Shown one piece after another: positions 26,535 to 34,627 of a stretch of DNA of 64,000 nt (position 1 is the first letter of the stretch; each line of letters opens with the position of its first letter). Made by a program: the position numbers and the translations under genes. The stretch is taken from positions 1 through 64,000 of the forward strand of contig CAVPIA010000003.1 in assembly GCA_963704875.1 (NCBI GenBank), written 5' to 3'. The stretch comes from CAMYOC01 sp963704875. Its GTDB lineage: Bacteria > Pseudomonadota > Gammaproteobacteria > Steroidobacterales > XN24. The notes beneath the pieces were generated by a model. The model saw only the letters and a list, made by a program, of their open reading frames with translations, was not told the DNA's origin and did no database searches.

Positions 26535-27138
26535 GGGCCGTCAGATATCGCCCACGCGCAGCGCGTTTCTCGAGTTGAAAGACGAGCGCGACCTGATCCG
26601 CGAGGGCTACGAATTCCTTGACGAGAAACGCATGATCGTCGCGCAGGAGATGCTGCGCCGCCTGGCCGCCTGGGAGGCGCTACGCGATGAATATCTGAGC
26701 CAACACAAGCAGGCTGTCGGTTTGCTGGCCGCTGCGGTCAACCGTCACGGCTTCGATGGCCTGGTGGTCTACCCGGCTGCCCGGATAAAGCAATGGTCGC
26801 AGCGTTTTGACACGCAGCGGTTTCTTGGCGTGAAACTGCTGGCGGCCGACGAGCCGGAAGTTAGCCGCGAGACCCCAGCGCTTCCGGTGGTGCCCTCGGC
26901 CGAGGCCTACGCGTGCCAGCGGGCGTTTACTGAACTGATGAAACTGGCCGGCGGTCTGGCTGTCGCGCATGCCAATCTTGAACGATTGATCCGCGAGTAC
27001 ATCCGCACAGAGCGCCGCGCACGGGCATTGGAGAACGTGATGTTGCCGGAAATCGACGAGAGCCTGCGCTTCGTCAACGAGCAACTGGAAGCGGTCGATC
27101 TCGAAGAAGCACTACGGGTTCGTTTCGTAGGGAAATAG
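26527..27138 (+). CDS. V-type ATP synthase subunit D (rotor shaft)
   Basis: This 203-residue central-stalk subunit is made of two long antiparallel helices. The N-terminal signature SPTRSAFLELKDERDLIREGYEFLDEKR and the C-terminal RRARALENVMLPEIDESLRFV helix are diagnostic. It rotates within the A3B3 head. The start overlaps the end of subunit B by eight bases. It is the last gene of the operon; the 284 bases that follow hold GC-rich imperfect repeats (TCGACATCG/TCTCGAC type near 27335-27405) and no convincing gene. Confidence 0.93.
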   Translation: MPEGRQISPTRSAFLELKDERDLIREGYEFLDEKRMIVAQEMLRRLAAWEALRDEYLSQHKQAVGLLAAAVNRHGFDGLVVYPAARIKQWSQRFDTQRFLGVKLLAADEPEVSRETPALPVVPSAEAYACQRAFTELMKLAGGLAVAHANLERLIREYIRTERRARALENVMLPEIDESLRFVNEQLEAVDLEEALRVRFVGK

Positions 27139-27422
27139 ATCCACCCGTGGCGGGCGAACGCGCAGCATGGCCGCAACCACGCGGGCATGCCCCTTGGCCT
27201 TGGCCTTGCCCCTGCCCCGGCCGGGCGGGCGAGCGCTCTGCATGATCAACAGCAGCCGTGGGCTGTCGCAATGATCCTGAGACAGTCATCTGGAGGGGGT
27301 GTGGTGATGATGCCGCGATCCTCCCGAATCGCTATCGACATCGTTCTCGACCTGGCGCTCGACATCGCTCTCGACATTGCCGCCGGCATTGCTGTCGACC
27401 AAACGGGCAACATCAGCTCCGC

Positions 27423-27851
27423 TCAGAAGGGTTTTTCCAGTCGCTCCCGGCCATTCGCAACGCTGGGCACCCGGTAAGTCTCAGCCTCCGGATCAAAGCG
27501 CCGGTGCATCGGATCGCGGCCGGCCATGCGCATGATCAGTCCGGTCGGCAGAATCGCAATCACAAAGGTGGCGGTAAGGATCAACGGGGTAACGATCCTG
27601 CCCATCAGATGGCCAAAGCGCATCCAGACACGATACACCGGCTTCAGCGAATCCGGAGCGGTCAACGACCAGGTCAGAAACACCGCGCCGAACACCCACG
27701 GCCAGATCGGCCAACTGCGTTCGAATTGCCAGGGCAGGAATAAGCCAAACAACAACGGCACTGCGGCCGCCATGATCAGGCCAAACTCGCGCAAGCCGGC
27801 GCGGTCGAGTTCGGGGATGACATGCGGCGTCTTGCCGGATGACTGAGTCAT
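27423..27851 (-). CDS. SxtJ-family membrane protein
   Basis: This 142-residue protein has about four hydrophobic segments and the SxtJ pattern: an N-terminal RAGLREFGLIMAA, a LFLPWQFERSWPIWPWVFGA core and the WMRFGHLMGRI segment. Such proteins are repeatedly found next to NodU/CmcH-type carbamoyltransferases, including in saxitoxin clusters, but their action is not established. Here it lies 253 bases downstream of a carbamoyltransferase on the same strand, separated by a repeat-rich gap. It probably serves the same sugar-modifying pathway. Confidence 0.8.
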   Translation of the reverse strand: MTQSSGKTPHVIPELDRAGLREFGLIMAAAVPLLFGLFLPWQFERSWPIWPWVFGAVFLTWSLTAPDSLKPVYRVWMRFGHLMGRIVTPLILTATFVIAILPTGLIMRMAGRDPMHRRFDPEAETYRVPSVANGRERLEKPF

Positions 27852-27969
27852 AAGCCCACTCCGTCGGCGCCGATTGTGTGCGCTGCTTTTTTTAAGTCCA
27901 GCCTCATAGCCTGCTCTTGGTACCAGAATCTGCTACCGAACCGAACCATGGACCGGCCCATGGACTGAT

Positions 27970-28025
27970 CCATGTGTCGGCCTGTGTGTGGGCCTGTGTG
28001 TGGGCCTGTGTGCGGGCCCATGTAT
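27970..28025. repeat. Short tandem repeat (GGCCTGTGTGT-type)
   Basis: The unit GGCCTGTGTGTG recurs about three times head to tail (27975-28012), with related CCATG.. and ..GGGCCCATG units on both sides. It lies between SxtJ and the carbamoyltransferase. A minus-strand frame reads it as Met/Gly-Pro-His-Thr repeats, but I do not consider that a gene. Confidence 0.6.
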
Positions 28026-28104
28026 CGGTCCACATATAGCAATGGCGGCCTGGCGCTGCGGCAGCGCCCGTTGTCCCTGTCTTGCTCAGCCGGCCACCTG
28101 CGCA

Positions 28105-29955
28105 TCAGTCCAACTCCAGCTGCTCGCGCCACTCGTCGGTTTCAGGCCATTCGGGTTGCTCGTCCTTGAGCATCAGGCAGTCTTCAACCACCAGCGCATC
28201 CATTTCGGTGCGCATAAAACAACGGTAGGCATCATCGGGGGAGCCCACGATCGGCTCACCACGCACATTGAAAGAGGTATTGACCAGCACCGGGCAGCCG
28301 GTGCGGGTTTCGAATGCCTTGATCAGTTTCCAGTACCTGGGATTGGTTTCCGCGTGGACCGTCTGAATCCGCGCCGAGTTATCCACATGGGTGACCGCCG
28401 GAATCTTCGAGCGCGGCAGCTTGAGTCGCGCCAGGCCCTGCAAGCCCGCATCTTCATCGCCCACATCGATAAGTTGGGAGGCAGCTACATCTGCCACGAT
28501 CAGCATATAAGGGCTTGTTCCCTGGTGATCAAAAAAGTCACGGACACGATCAGCAAGCACCGAAGGCGCAAACGGCCGGAACGACTCCCGGTATTTGATC
28601 TTCAGGTTCATCACTGTCTGCATCTCGCGGTTGCGCGGGTCGCCCAGGATCGAGCGCCCGCCGAGTGCGCGCGGACCAAATTCCATCCGCCCCTGGAACC
28701 AGCCCACCACCTTGCCCTGTTCGAGTAGCGCGGCGACCTCATCGAGTAACACGTCTTCGTCCAATTCCCGATAGTTTGCCTCTCGGGCATCCAGCGCGGT
28801 CTTGACTTGCCCGGCGTCGAATACCGGTCCCAGATAGGAGCCGGCCATCGCGTCCGGTCGCACGCTTACCCGCGGTTTTTCCTCGTATTCGTACCAGGCC
28901 AGCAGCGCAGCGCCCAGCGCACCACCGGCATCGCCAGCGGCCGGCTGCACCCAGATGTCGTCGAACGGCCCTTCCCGCAGCAAGCGTCCATTGGAGACAC
29001 AGTTCAAAGCCACGCCACCTGCAAGACACAGATTGCGCTCGCCGGTCTCGGTCTGCAGCGTGCGCGCCAGACGCAACACCACTTCTTCGGTGACGACCTG
29101 CACCGAGGCGGCCAGATCCATCTCGCGCTGGGTAATCTCCGACTCCGGTGCCCGCGGTGGCCCATCAAACAGCGCGTCGAAGCGCTTGTTGGTCATGGTC
29201 AGACCGGTGCAATAGTTGAAATAACTCATGTCGAGCCGAAAACTGCCGTCGGCCTTCACATCCATCAGCTGGTTGAATATCTGGTCCCGGTATCGCGGCG
29301 TGCCATACGGCGCCAGACCCATCAGCTTGTATTCGCCGGAATTGACCCGAAAGCCGCAGTAATACGTGAACGCGGAATACAGCAGACCCAGCGAATGCGG
29401 GAAATCTATCTCCCACAATGGCTTCAGTTCCGAACCCTGACCCTGCCAGGCCGAGCCGGTGGCCCATTCGCCCACCCCATCCAGACACAGGACCACGGCG
29501 CTGTCGAACGGGCTGGGATAGAACGCGGACGCGGCGTGCGCCTGGTGATGTTCCGAGAACAGGAGTCGTGGCAAATCCTTCTTGTCGCAGCCGCCAAGAC
29601 CGGCCAGCTCATGCTTCAGGGTCGACTTGAGGTACAACTTCTCCTTGAGCCAGATCGGCATCGCGATCAGAAACGAACGCAGGCCTCGTGGCGCGTAGGC
29701 CAGATAGGTTTCCAGCAAGCGCTCGAACTTGATCAGGGGCTTGTCATAGAAAATCACATGATCCAGGTCGGTCAGCGCCACACCGGCCTCTTGCAGACAA
29801 TAACGAATCGCCTGCGCCGGAAAGTCCGGATCATGTTTGCGCCGGCTGAACCGCTCTTCCTGGGCGGCGGCCACAATCTGGCCGTCACGCACCAGCGCGG
29901 CGGCGCTGTCGTGGTAATAGGCGGAAATACCGAGGGTGGTGATGGAGTCGCTCAT
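28105..29955 (-). CDS. NodU/CmcH-family carbamoyltransferase
   Basis: This 616-residue enzyme transfers the carbamoyl group of carbamoyl phosphate to a hydroxyl, typically on a sugar. The N-terminal Kae1-like domain shows LGISAYYHDSAAALV, the EERFSRRKHD motif and metal-binding His residues in SEHHQAHAASAFYPSPF. The C-terminal YrdC-like domain has QGRMEFGPRALGGRSI and NTSFNVRGEPIV. ATG 29953-29955 is chosen because it starts directly before the family motif; an upstream ATG would add nine residues (MHRHHTHPA). It is followed by SxtJ and preceded by manB, so it probably decorates the surface polysaccharide encoded nearby. Confidence 0.92.
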   Translation of the reverse strand: MSDSITTLGISAYYHDSAAALVRDGQIVAAAQEERFSRRKHDPDFPAQAIRYCLQEAGVALTDLDHVIFYDKPLIKFERLLETYLAYAPRGLRSFLIAMPIWLKEKLYLKSTLKHELAGLGGCDKKDLPRLLFSEHHQAHAASAFYPSPFDSAVVLCLDGVGEWATGSAWQGQGSELKPLWEIDFPHSLGLLYSAFTYYCGFRVNSGEYKLMGLAPYGTPRYRDQIFNQLMDVKADGSFRLDMSYFNYCTGLTMTNKRFDALFDGPPRAPESEITQREMDLAASVQVVTEEVVLRLARTLQTETGERNLCLAGGVALNCVSNGRLLREGPFDDIWVQPAAGDAGGALGAALLAWYEYEEKPRVSVRPDAMAGSYLGPVFDAGQVKTALDAREANYRELDEDVLLDEVAALLEQGKVVGWFQGRMEFGPRALGGRSILGDPRNREMQTVMNLKIKYRESFRPFAPSVLADRVRDFFDHQGTSPYMLIVADVAASQLIDVGDEDAGLQGLARLKLPRSKIPAVTHVDNSARIQTVHAETNPRYWKLIKAFETRTGCPVLVNTSFNVRGEPIVGSPDDAYRCFMRTEMDALVVEDCLMLKDEQPEWPETDEWREQLELD

Positions 29956-30018
29956 GGCTGGGTGCGTATGGTGCCTGTGCAAAGCCCGGCACTCAAGCGT
30001 CGGACAAGCGATATGAAC

Positions 30019-31383
30019 CTAGCCCGATGTGTCCAGCAAGCCCAGGATCTCGTCGGTGCGCGCCTGCATCATCTCCGGATCAGCCCGTGACTCTACATTC
30101 AGACGGACCAGCGGCTCGGTGTTGGAGCTGCGCAGATTAAAGCGCCACTGCTCGAACTCCATCGACAGGCCGTCGACAAACTCCACCGACACTGGCTCAG
30201 CCTCGGTCTCATAGTGCACTTGTACGCGATTCAATGCAGCGGCCGGATCGTCGATCTTCCGGTTGATTTCGCCGCTGGCCGGGAACGCAGCCATGCGCTC
30301 GGCCAGCATGGCTGACAGGGGACGATCCGCTCGCGAGATCAACTCCGCCACCAGCAGCCAGGGGATCATGCCCGAGTCGCAATACGCGAACTCCCGGAAA
30401 TAGTGGTGCGCGCTCATCTCACCGCCGTAGACCGCATCCTCGAGCCGCATCCGCTCCTTGATAAACGCGTGTCCGGTCTTGCTTTGTATCGGGATACCGC
30501 CGTGACGGCTCACGATGTCGATGGTGTTCCAGGTCAGGCGGGGGTCGTGTACGATTTTCGATCCGGGATGCTTGAGCAGGAACGCCTCGGCCAGCAAGCC
30601 AACGACGTAGTAGCCCTCAATAAAGCGCCCCTGCTCGTCAAACAGAAAGCAACGATCGAAATCTCCGTCCCAGGCGATTCCGAAATCAGCCCCATGGGCG
30701 ATAACTGCGCCGGCAGTCGCGCCGCGGTTCTCCGGCAATAACGGGTTTGGAATGCCGTGAGGAAAACTGCCATCCGGCTCATGATGAACCTTGACGAATT
30801 TGACCGGCAGGTGTGGTTCCAGCCGGTCAATGGCGATACCGGCGCCGCCATTGCCTGCGTTGACGACGATCTTCAATGGCTTAAGCGCATCCGAATCCAC
30901 ATAGTTCAACAGGTGGTCGACAAACGCCGCCGAGGGATCGAGATGGCGCATGCGGCCGGATTGAGCCGCTGACTCGAACTCGCCCTGCTCCGCCAGATCC
31001 CGGATGTCGTCCAGACCCGAATCGCCGCTGATCGGACGACTGCCCTCGCGCACGAACTTCATGCCGTTGTAGTCAGCCGGGTTATGGCTGGCGGTCACCA
31101 TGATGCCGCCGTCGGCGCCCAGATGACTGGTGGCGAAATAGACCTCTTCGGTCCCGCAGAGGCCGATATCCAGCACGTCAGCGCCGCCGTCGATGAGCCC
31201 CGCAGAGACCGCGTTGGCCATCGCCGGGCTACTCAGACGGATGTCGCGGCCGACGACGACTTTCTTTGGCTTCAGCGCAGCCGCGAACGCGCGGCCGATA
31301 CGCCGCGCGATCTCTTCATCCAGTTGATCAGGGATACGGCCACGAACATCGTAGGCCTTGAAACAGCTCAGTTGCCGGTACAC
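30019..31383 (-). CDS. manB: Phosphomannomutase (phosphohexomutase family)
   Basis: This 454-residue phosphohexomutase interconverts mannose-6-phosphate and mannose-1-phosphate. The phosphoserine loop is MVTASHNP (Ser99), the metal loop is WDGDFDRCF, the sugar-specificity loop is YGGEMSAHHYF and the phosphate-binding end is RSSNTEPLVRLN. Length and motifs fit CpsG/ManB enzymes; the AlgC type, which also uses glucose phosphates, cannot be excluded. It lies next to manC and would supply GDP-mannose for the polysaccharide locus. Confidence 0.9.
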   Translation of the reverse strand: MYRQLSCFKAYDVRGRIPDQLDEEIARRIGRAFAAALKPKKVVVGRDIRLSSPAMANAVSAGLIDGGADVLDIGLCGTEEVYFATSHLGADGGIMVTASHNPADYNGMKFVREGSRPISGDSGLDDIRDLAEQGEFESAAQSGRMRHLDPSAAFVDHLLNYVDSDALKPLKIVVNAGNGGAGIAIDRLEPHLPVKFVKVHHEPDGSFPHGIPNPLLPENRGATAGAVIAHGADFGIAWDGDFDRCFLFDEQGRFIEGYYVVGLLAEAFLLKHPGSKIVHDPRLTWNTIDIVSRHGGIPIQSKTGHAFIKERMRLEDAVYGGEMSAHHYFREFAYCDSGMIPWLLVAELISRADRPLSAMLAERMAAFPASGEINRKIDDPAAALNRVQVHYETEAEPVSVEFVDGLSMEFEQWRFNLRSSNTEPLVRLNVESRADPEMMQARTDEILGLLDTSG

Positions 31384-31677
31384 GAGAACCCGCCCCCCTC
31401 TTGGTTCAGGGCCCTTTCTCCAAGGCCCTCAGTCCCTGGCACCCAGCCTACCGCGACTTGCCGATGCCCGCCAGAAAATGGCGGTCCGGGCAAGCGGATG
31501 GTCCCGTCCGGTTCGAACTCGGGGGTCGTCGGATACTACAAACGCTGCACGCTGGCGTCAGCATTCGCTGCGAACTGATTCTGCGCCCAGAATCTGGCTG
31601 TCCGAGATTCCGCTACCAGGATCTCAGGTATCTGGATTTCTGTTGCCTGAATCCCTGGAGCCCGGAAGCTTGTTGCG

Positions 31678-33123
31678 CTAGTCCTTGTTGTTAGCGCTGC
31701 CGTTACCGCCGGGCGCGCGGCCATAGGTGTCTTCGAAACGAACGATGTCATCTTCCCCGAGGTAGGCACCGGACTGAACCTCGATCAGATGAAGCGGCAC
31801 CTTGCCGGGATTCTCGAGGCGATGGTTGACCCCCATCGGAATATAGGTCGACTCATTCTCGCCCAGCAGGAACTCATCCTCACCGCGGGTCACCCGGGCC
31901 GTCCCCTGAACCACGATCCAGTGCTCCGCGCGGTGGTGATGCATCTGCAATGACAGCACCGCGCCCGGATTGACCGTGATCCGTTTCACCTGGAAGCGAT
32001 CGCCCTGATCGATCCCGTCATAGCTGCCCCAGGGACGGAATACCTCGCGGTGTAATGCCGTTTCACCGCGACCACTGCGCTTTAAGGCTTCGACCAGCAT
32101 CTTGACGTCCTGGCCACGACCCTTGGGCGCGACCATCACCGCGTCCTTGGTTTCAACGACAATACAGTCTTCCAGACCGACGGTGGCGACCAGACGCCCG
32201 GACGCATAGAGAAAACAATTCCGGGTATCTTCCGCCAACACATCACCGACTTTGACGTTGCCGGCGCTGTCCTTGTCCGACACATCGTGCAGTGAACTCC
32301 AGGAACCGACATCGCTCCAGCCGGCGGCCAGGGGCACCACCATGGCTGCATCAGTCTTCTCCATTACCGCGTAGTCAATCGAATCTGACGGGCAGGCCCT
32401 GAACGCCTCTTCGCCCACGCGGATAAAATCCAGGTCAGCCTTGGCCTGAGCGACCGCGCCGACGCAGGCCGAAACCATATCCGGTGCATGGGCACGCAGT
32501 TCCTCGATGTAACGCGAGGCGCGGAACATAAACATGCCGCTGTTCCAGAAATACTCGCCGGAAGCGCAGTATTTTGCGGCTGCCTCTGCATCGGGTTTTT
32601 CGACGAATTCGGCCACCGCCGACGGCTCGTCACCCGCTGCTGCGCGGATATAGCCGTAGCCAGTCTCAGGGCGATCCGGAACAATACCAAACGTCACCAG
32701 CGCGCCATCGCGCGCCAGCCTGGCGCCGGTTTCGATCGCTGAATGGAATGCCTTAACGTCACGGATCACGTGATCGGCCGGCAACACCAACAGGACAGGA
32801 TCGTCACCCTGATCCCCCTGCTCCAGAATGCGCGCCGCCGCTATGGCCGCGGCAGGTGCGGTGTTTCGCCCTTCGGGTTCAAGCAGGATGGCCGCTGGTT
32901 TGACGTCGACACGCCGCAGCTGCTCGGCTACCAGGAAACGATGCTCCTGATTGCAAACGATAACCGGGGGCGCCACATCGGAGAGACCCCGCAGACGCAG
33001 CATCGTGTCCTGGATCATCGTCCGCTCACCGACCAGCGGTAACAGTTGTTTGGGGTAGAGCTCCCGGGAAAGCGGCCACAGGCGCGACCCGGAGCCGCCA
33101 GAAAGTATCACTGGAACAATCAC
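31678..33123 (-). CDS. manC: Mannose-1-phosphate guanylyltransferase/mannose-6-phosphate isomerase
   Basis: This 481-residue bifunctional type II enzyme has an N-terminal nucleotidyltransferase with GGSGSRLWPLSRELYPKQLL and the FVEKP motif. Its C-terminal cupin isomerase domain (from about residue 350) has RPWGSYDGIDQG and the metal-binding LQMHHHRAEHW. It makes GDP-mannose from mannose-1-phosphate and GTP, and mannose-6-phosphate from fructose-6-phosphate. The 294-base gap after it (31384-31677) before manB has short imperfect repeats and no gene. Confidence 0.95.
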   Translation of the reverse strand: MIVPVILSGGSGSRLWPLSRELYPKQLLPLVGERTMIQDTMLRLRGLSDVAPPVIVCNQEHRFLVAEQLRRVDVKPAAILLEPEGRNTAPAAAIAAARILEQGDQGDDPVLLVLPADHVIRDVKAFHSAIETGARLARDGALVTFGIVPDRPETGYGYIRAAAGDEPSAVAEFVEKPDAEAAAKYCASGEYFWNSGMFMFRASRYIEELRAHAPDMVSACVGAVAQAKADLDFIRVGEEAFRACPSDSIDYAVMEKTDAAMVVPLAAGWSDVGSWSSLHDVSDKDSAGNVKVGDVLAEDTRNCFLYASGRLVATVGLEDCIVVETKDAVMVAPKGRGQDVKMLVEALKRSGRGETALHREVFRPWGSYDGIDQGDRFQVKRITVNPGAVLSLQMHHHRAEHWIVVQGTARVTRGEDEFLLGENESTYIPMGVNHRLENPGKVPLHLIEVQSGAYLGEDDIVRFEDTYGRAPGGNGSANNKD

Positions 33124-33199
33124 TTACGCATCCTTCCCAGAATCCACAGGAAATATGATCGAGTCTACGCGAGATCCGCAGACGGCTCCAGGCGCTGGT

Positions 33200-34540
33200 T
33201 CACACTTGGTGCGTAGAGTCTCCACGCCCGATGCCGAAATAGCTGAATCCGTGTGGCCTAACCATAGCCAGATCGTAAAGATTGCGGCCATCGAAGATCA
33301 CCGGCTGCTTCAGCAGTTCTTTCATGCGGCCGAAGTCCGGACTGCGGAACTCGCGCCACTCTGTAACGATCGCCAGACAATCAGAGCCATCGAGCGCGTC
33401 CTCGGCAGATCCACAGAGCACCAGATCAGCCCTGTCGCCATAGATACGCCCTGCTTCTTCACTCGCCACCGGATCATAGGCACGGACACTTGCGCCCGCC
33501 TCCCACAATGCTTCCATCAGCACGCGGCTGGAAGCTTCGCGCATATCGTCAGTATTGGGCTTGAAAGCGAGTCCCCAGAGTGCCACCGTTTTGCCTTTGA
33601 GATCGCCATCGAAATACGCATTGATCTTGTCGAACAGGACGCGTTTTTGGCGATCGTTGACCGACTCCACGGCCTCCAGCAATTCCGCCGCGTGGCCGGA
33701 TTTTCGTGCTGAGTGCGCCAGTGCTTTGACATCCTTCGGGAAACAGGAGCCGCCATAGCCGCAGCCCGGATAGATAAAGTGATAGCCGATACGCGGGTCC
33801 GAGCCCATGCCGATACGCACCTGCTCGATATCGGCGCCGACCCGTTCAGCCACATTTGCCAGTTCGTTCATGAAACTGATCTTGGTCGCCAGCATCGCGT
33901 TGGCTGCATACTTGGTCAGCTCCGCTGAACGGATGTCCATCGCAATCAGACGATCGCGGCTGCGGTTGAACGGTTCGTAGAGCAAGCGCAGCAGCTCGGT
34001 GACCCGGGGGTTATCGGTGCCCACGACAATACGGTCCGGGCGCATGAAGTCTTCCAGCGCGGCGCCTTCCTTCAGGAATTCGGGGTTGGATACCACGTCG
34101 AATTCCATCTCGATGCCGCGCTTGCCGATCGCGGCGGCAACTTCATCGCGCACCCGGTCAGCCGTGCCCACGGGCACCGTGGATTTGTCCACCAGAATCC
34201 GGTACTCATCCATGTTCTCGCCGACGCTGCGCGCCACCGCCAGCACATGTTGCAGATCGGCAGACCCATCCTCGTCCGGCGGTGTGCCGACCGCGATGAA
34301 CTGGAACAGGCCATGATCCACGCCCGCTTTGATATCGGTGGTGAATTCAAGACGTCCGGCCTCGTGATTGCGCCGGACAACATCGTCGAGACCCGGCTCA
34401 TAGATCGGAATCTCGCCGTTGTTGAGGCGCTCCACCTTGTCCGCATCGATGTCCACGCAGATCACGTGGTTGCCGACATCCGCCAGACAGGCTCCCGTGA
34501 CCAGGCCGACATAGCCGGATCCAAATACCGTGATTTTCAA
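33200..34540 (-). CDS. ugd: UDP-glucose 6-dehydrogenase
   Basis: This 446-residue enzyme oxidises UDP-glucose to UDP-glucuronate with two NAD+. It shows the N-terminal Rossmann motif VFGSGYVGLVTGA, the STVPVGTADRV segment, NEFLKEG-type SNPEFLKEGAA and the catalytic Cys in CGYGGSCFPKD. Its product feeds the downstream 4-epimerase and the GlcA-containing polymer implied by the C5-epimerase. It is intact and begins with ATG at 34540, 87 bases downstream of the dehydratase gene. Confidence 0.95.
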   Translation of the reverse strand: MKITVFGSGYVGLVTGACLADVGNHVICVDIDADKVERLNNGEIPIYEPGLDDVVRRNHEAGRLEFTTDIKAGVDHGLFQFIAVGTPPDEDGSADLQHVLAVARSVGENMDEYRILVDKSTVPVGTADRVRDEVAAAIGKRGIEMEFDVVSNPEFLKEGAALEDFMRPDRIVVGTDNPRVTELLRLLYEPFNRSRDRLIAMDIRSAELTKYAANAMLATKISFMNELANVAERVGADIEQVRIGMGSDPRIGYHFIYPGCGYGGSCFPKDVKALAHSARKSGHAAELLEAVESVNDRQKRVLFDKINAYFDGDLKGKTVALWGLAFKPNTDDMREASSRVLMEALWEAGASVRAYDPVASEEAGRIYGDRADLVLCGSAEDALDGSDCLAIVTEWREFRSPDFGRMKELLKQPVIFDGRNLYDLAMVRPHGFSYFGIGRGDSTHQV

Positions 34541-34627
34541 TTGAGGGCTCCGAAGATTATTGGTACTGACAAGTCGAAATACCTGTCAATTTTAGTCGAA
34601 CGCAGAGGCGAAAACCGGACCTGAGTC

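Noticed and set aside
27187..27477. A 96-codon frame after the ATPase operon with Asp-Ile/Leu-Asp-Ile repeats
   Set aside because: The repeats come from an imperfect tandem DNA repeat. The frame overlaps SxtJ and has no homology or good start.
27960..28030. Possible CRISPR-like array
   Set aside because: Units are only about 12 bp and adjacent without spacers, so this is a simple tandem repeat. No cas genes or other arrays were seen in the window.
27848..28132. A 94-codon minus-strand frame with Met-Gly-Pro-His-Thr repeats
   Set aside because: It is generated by the GGCCTGTGTGTG tandem repeat and overlaps the end of the carbamoyltransferase gene. It does not resemble the small proteins usually found between carbamoyltransferase and SxtJ.
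28807..30090. A 427-codon plus-strand frame opposite the carbamoyltransferase
   Set aside because: It mirrors a strongly conserved minus-strand gene. The translation has no motif and is Gln/His/Arg-rich, as expected for a complement frame.
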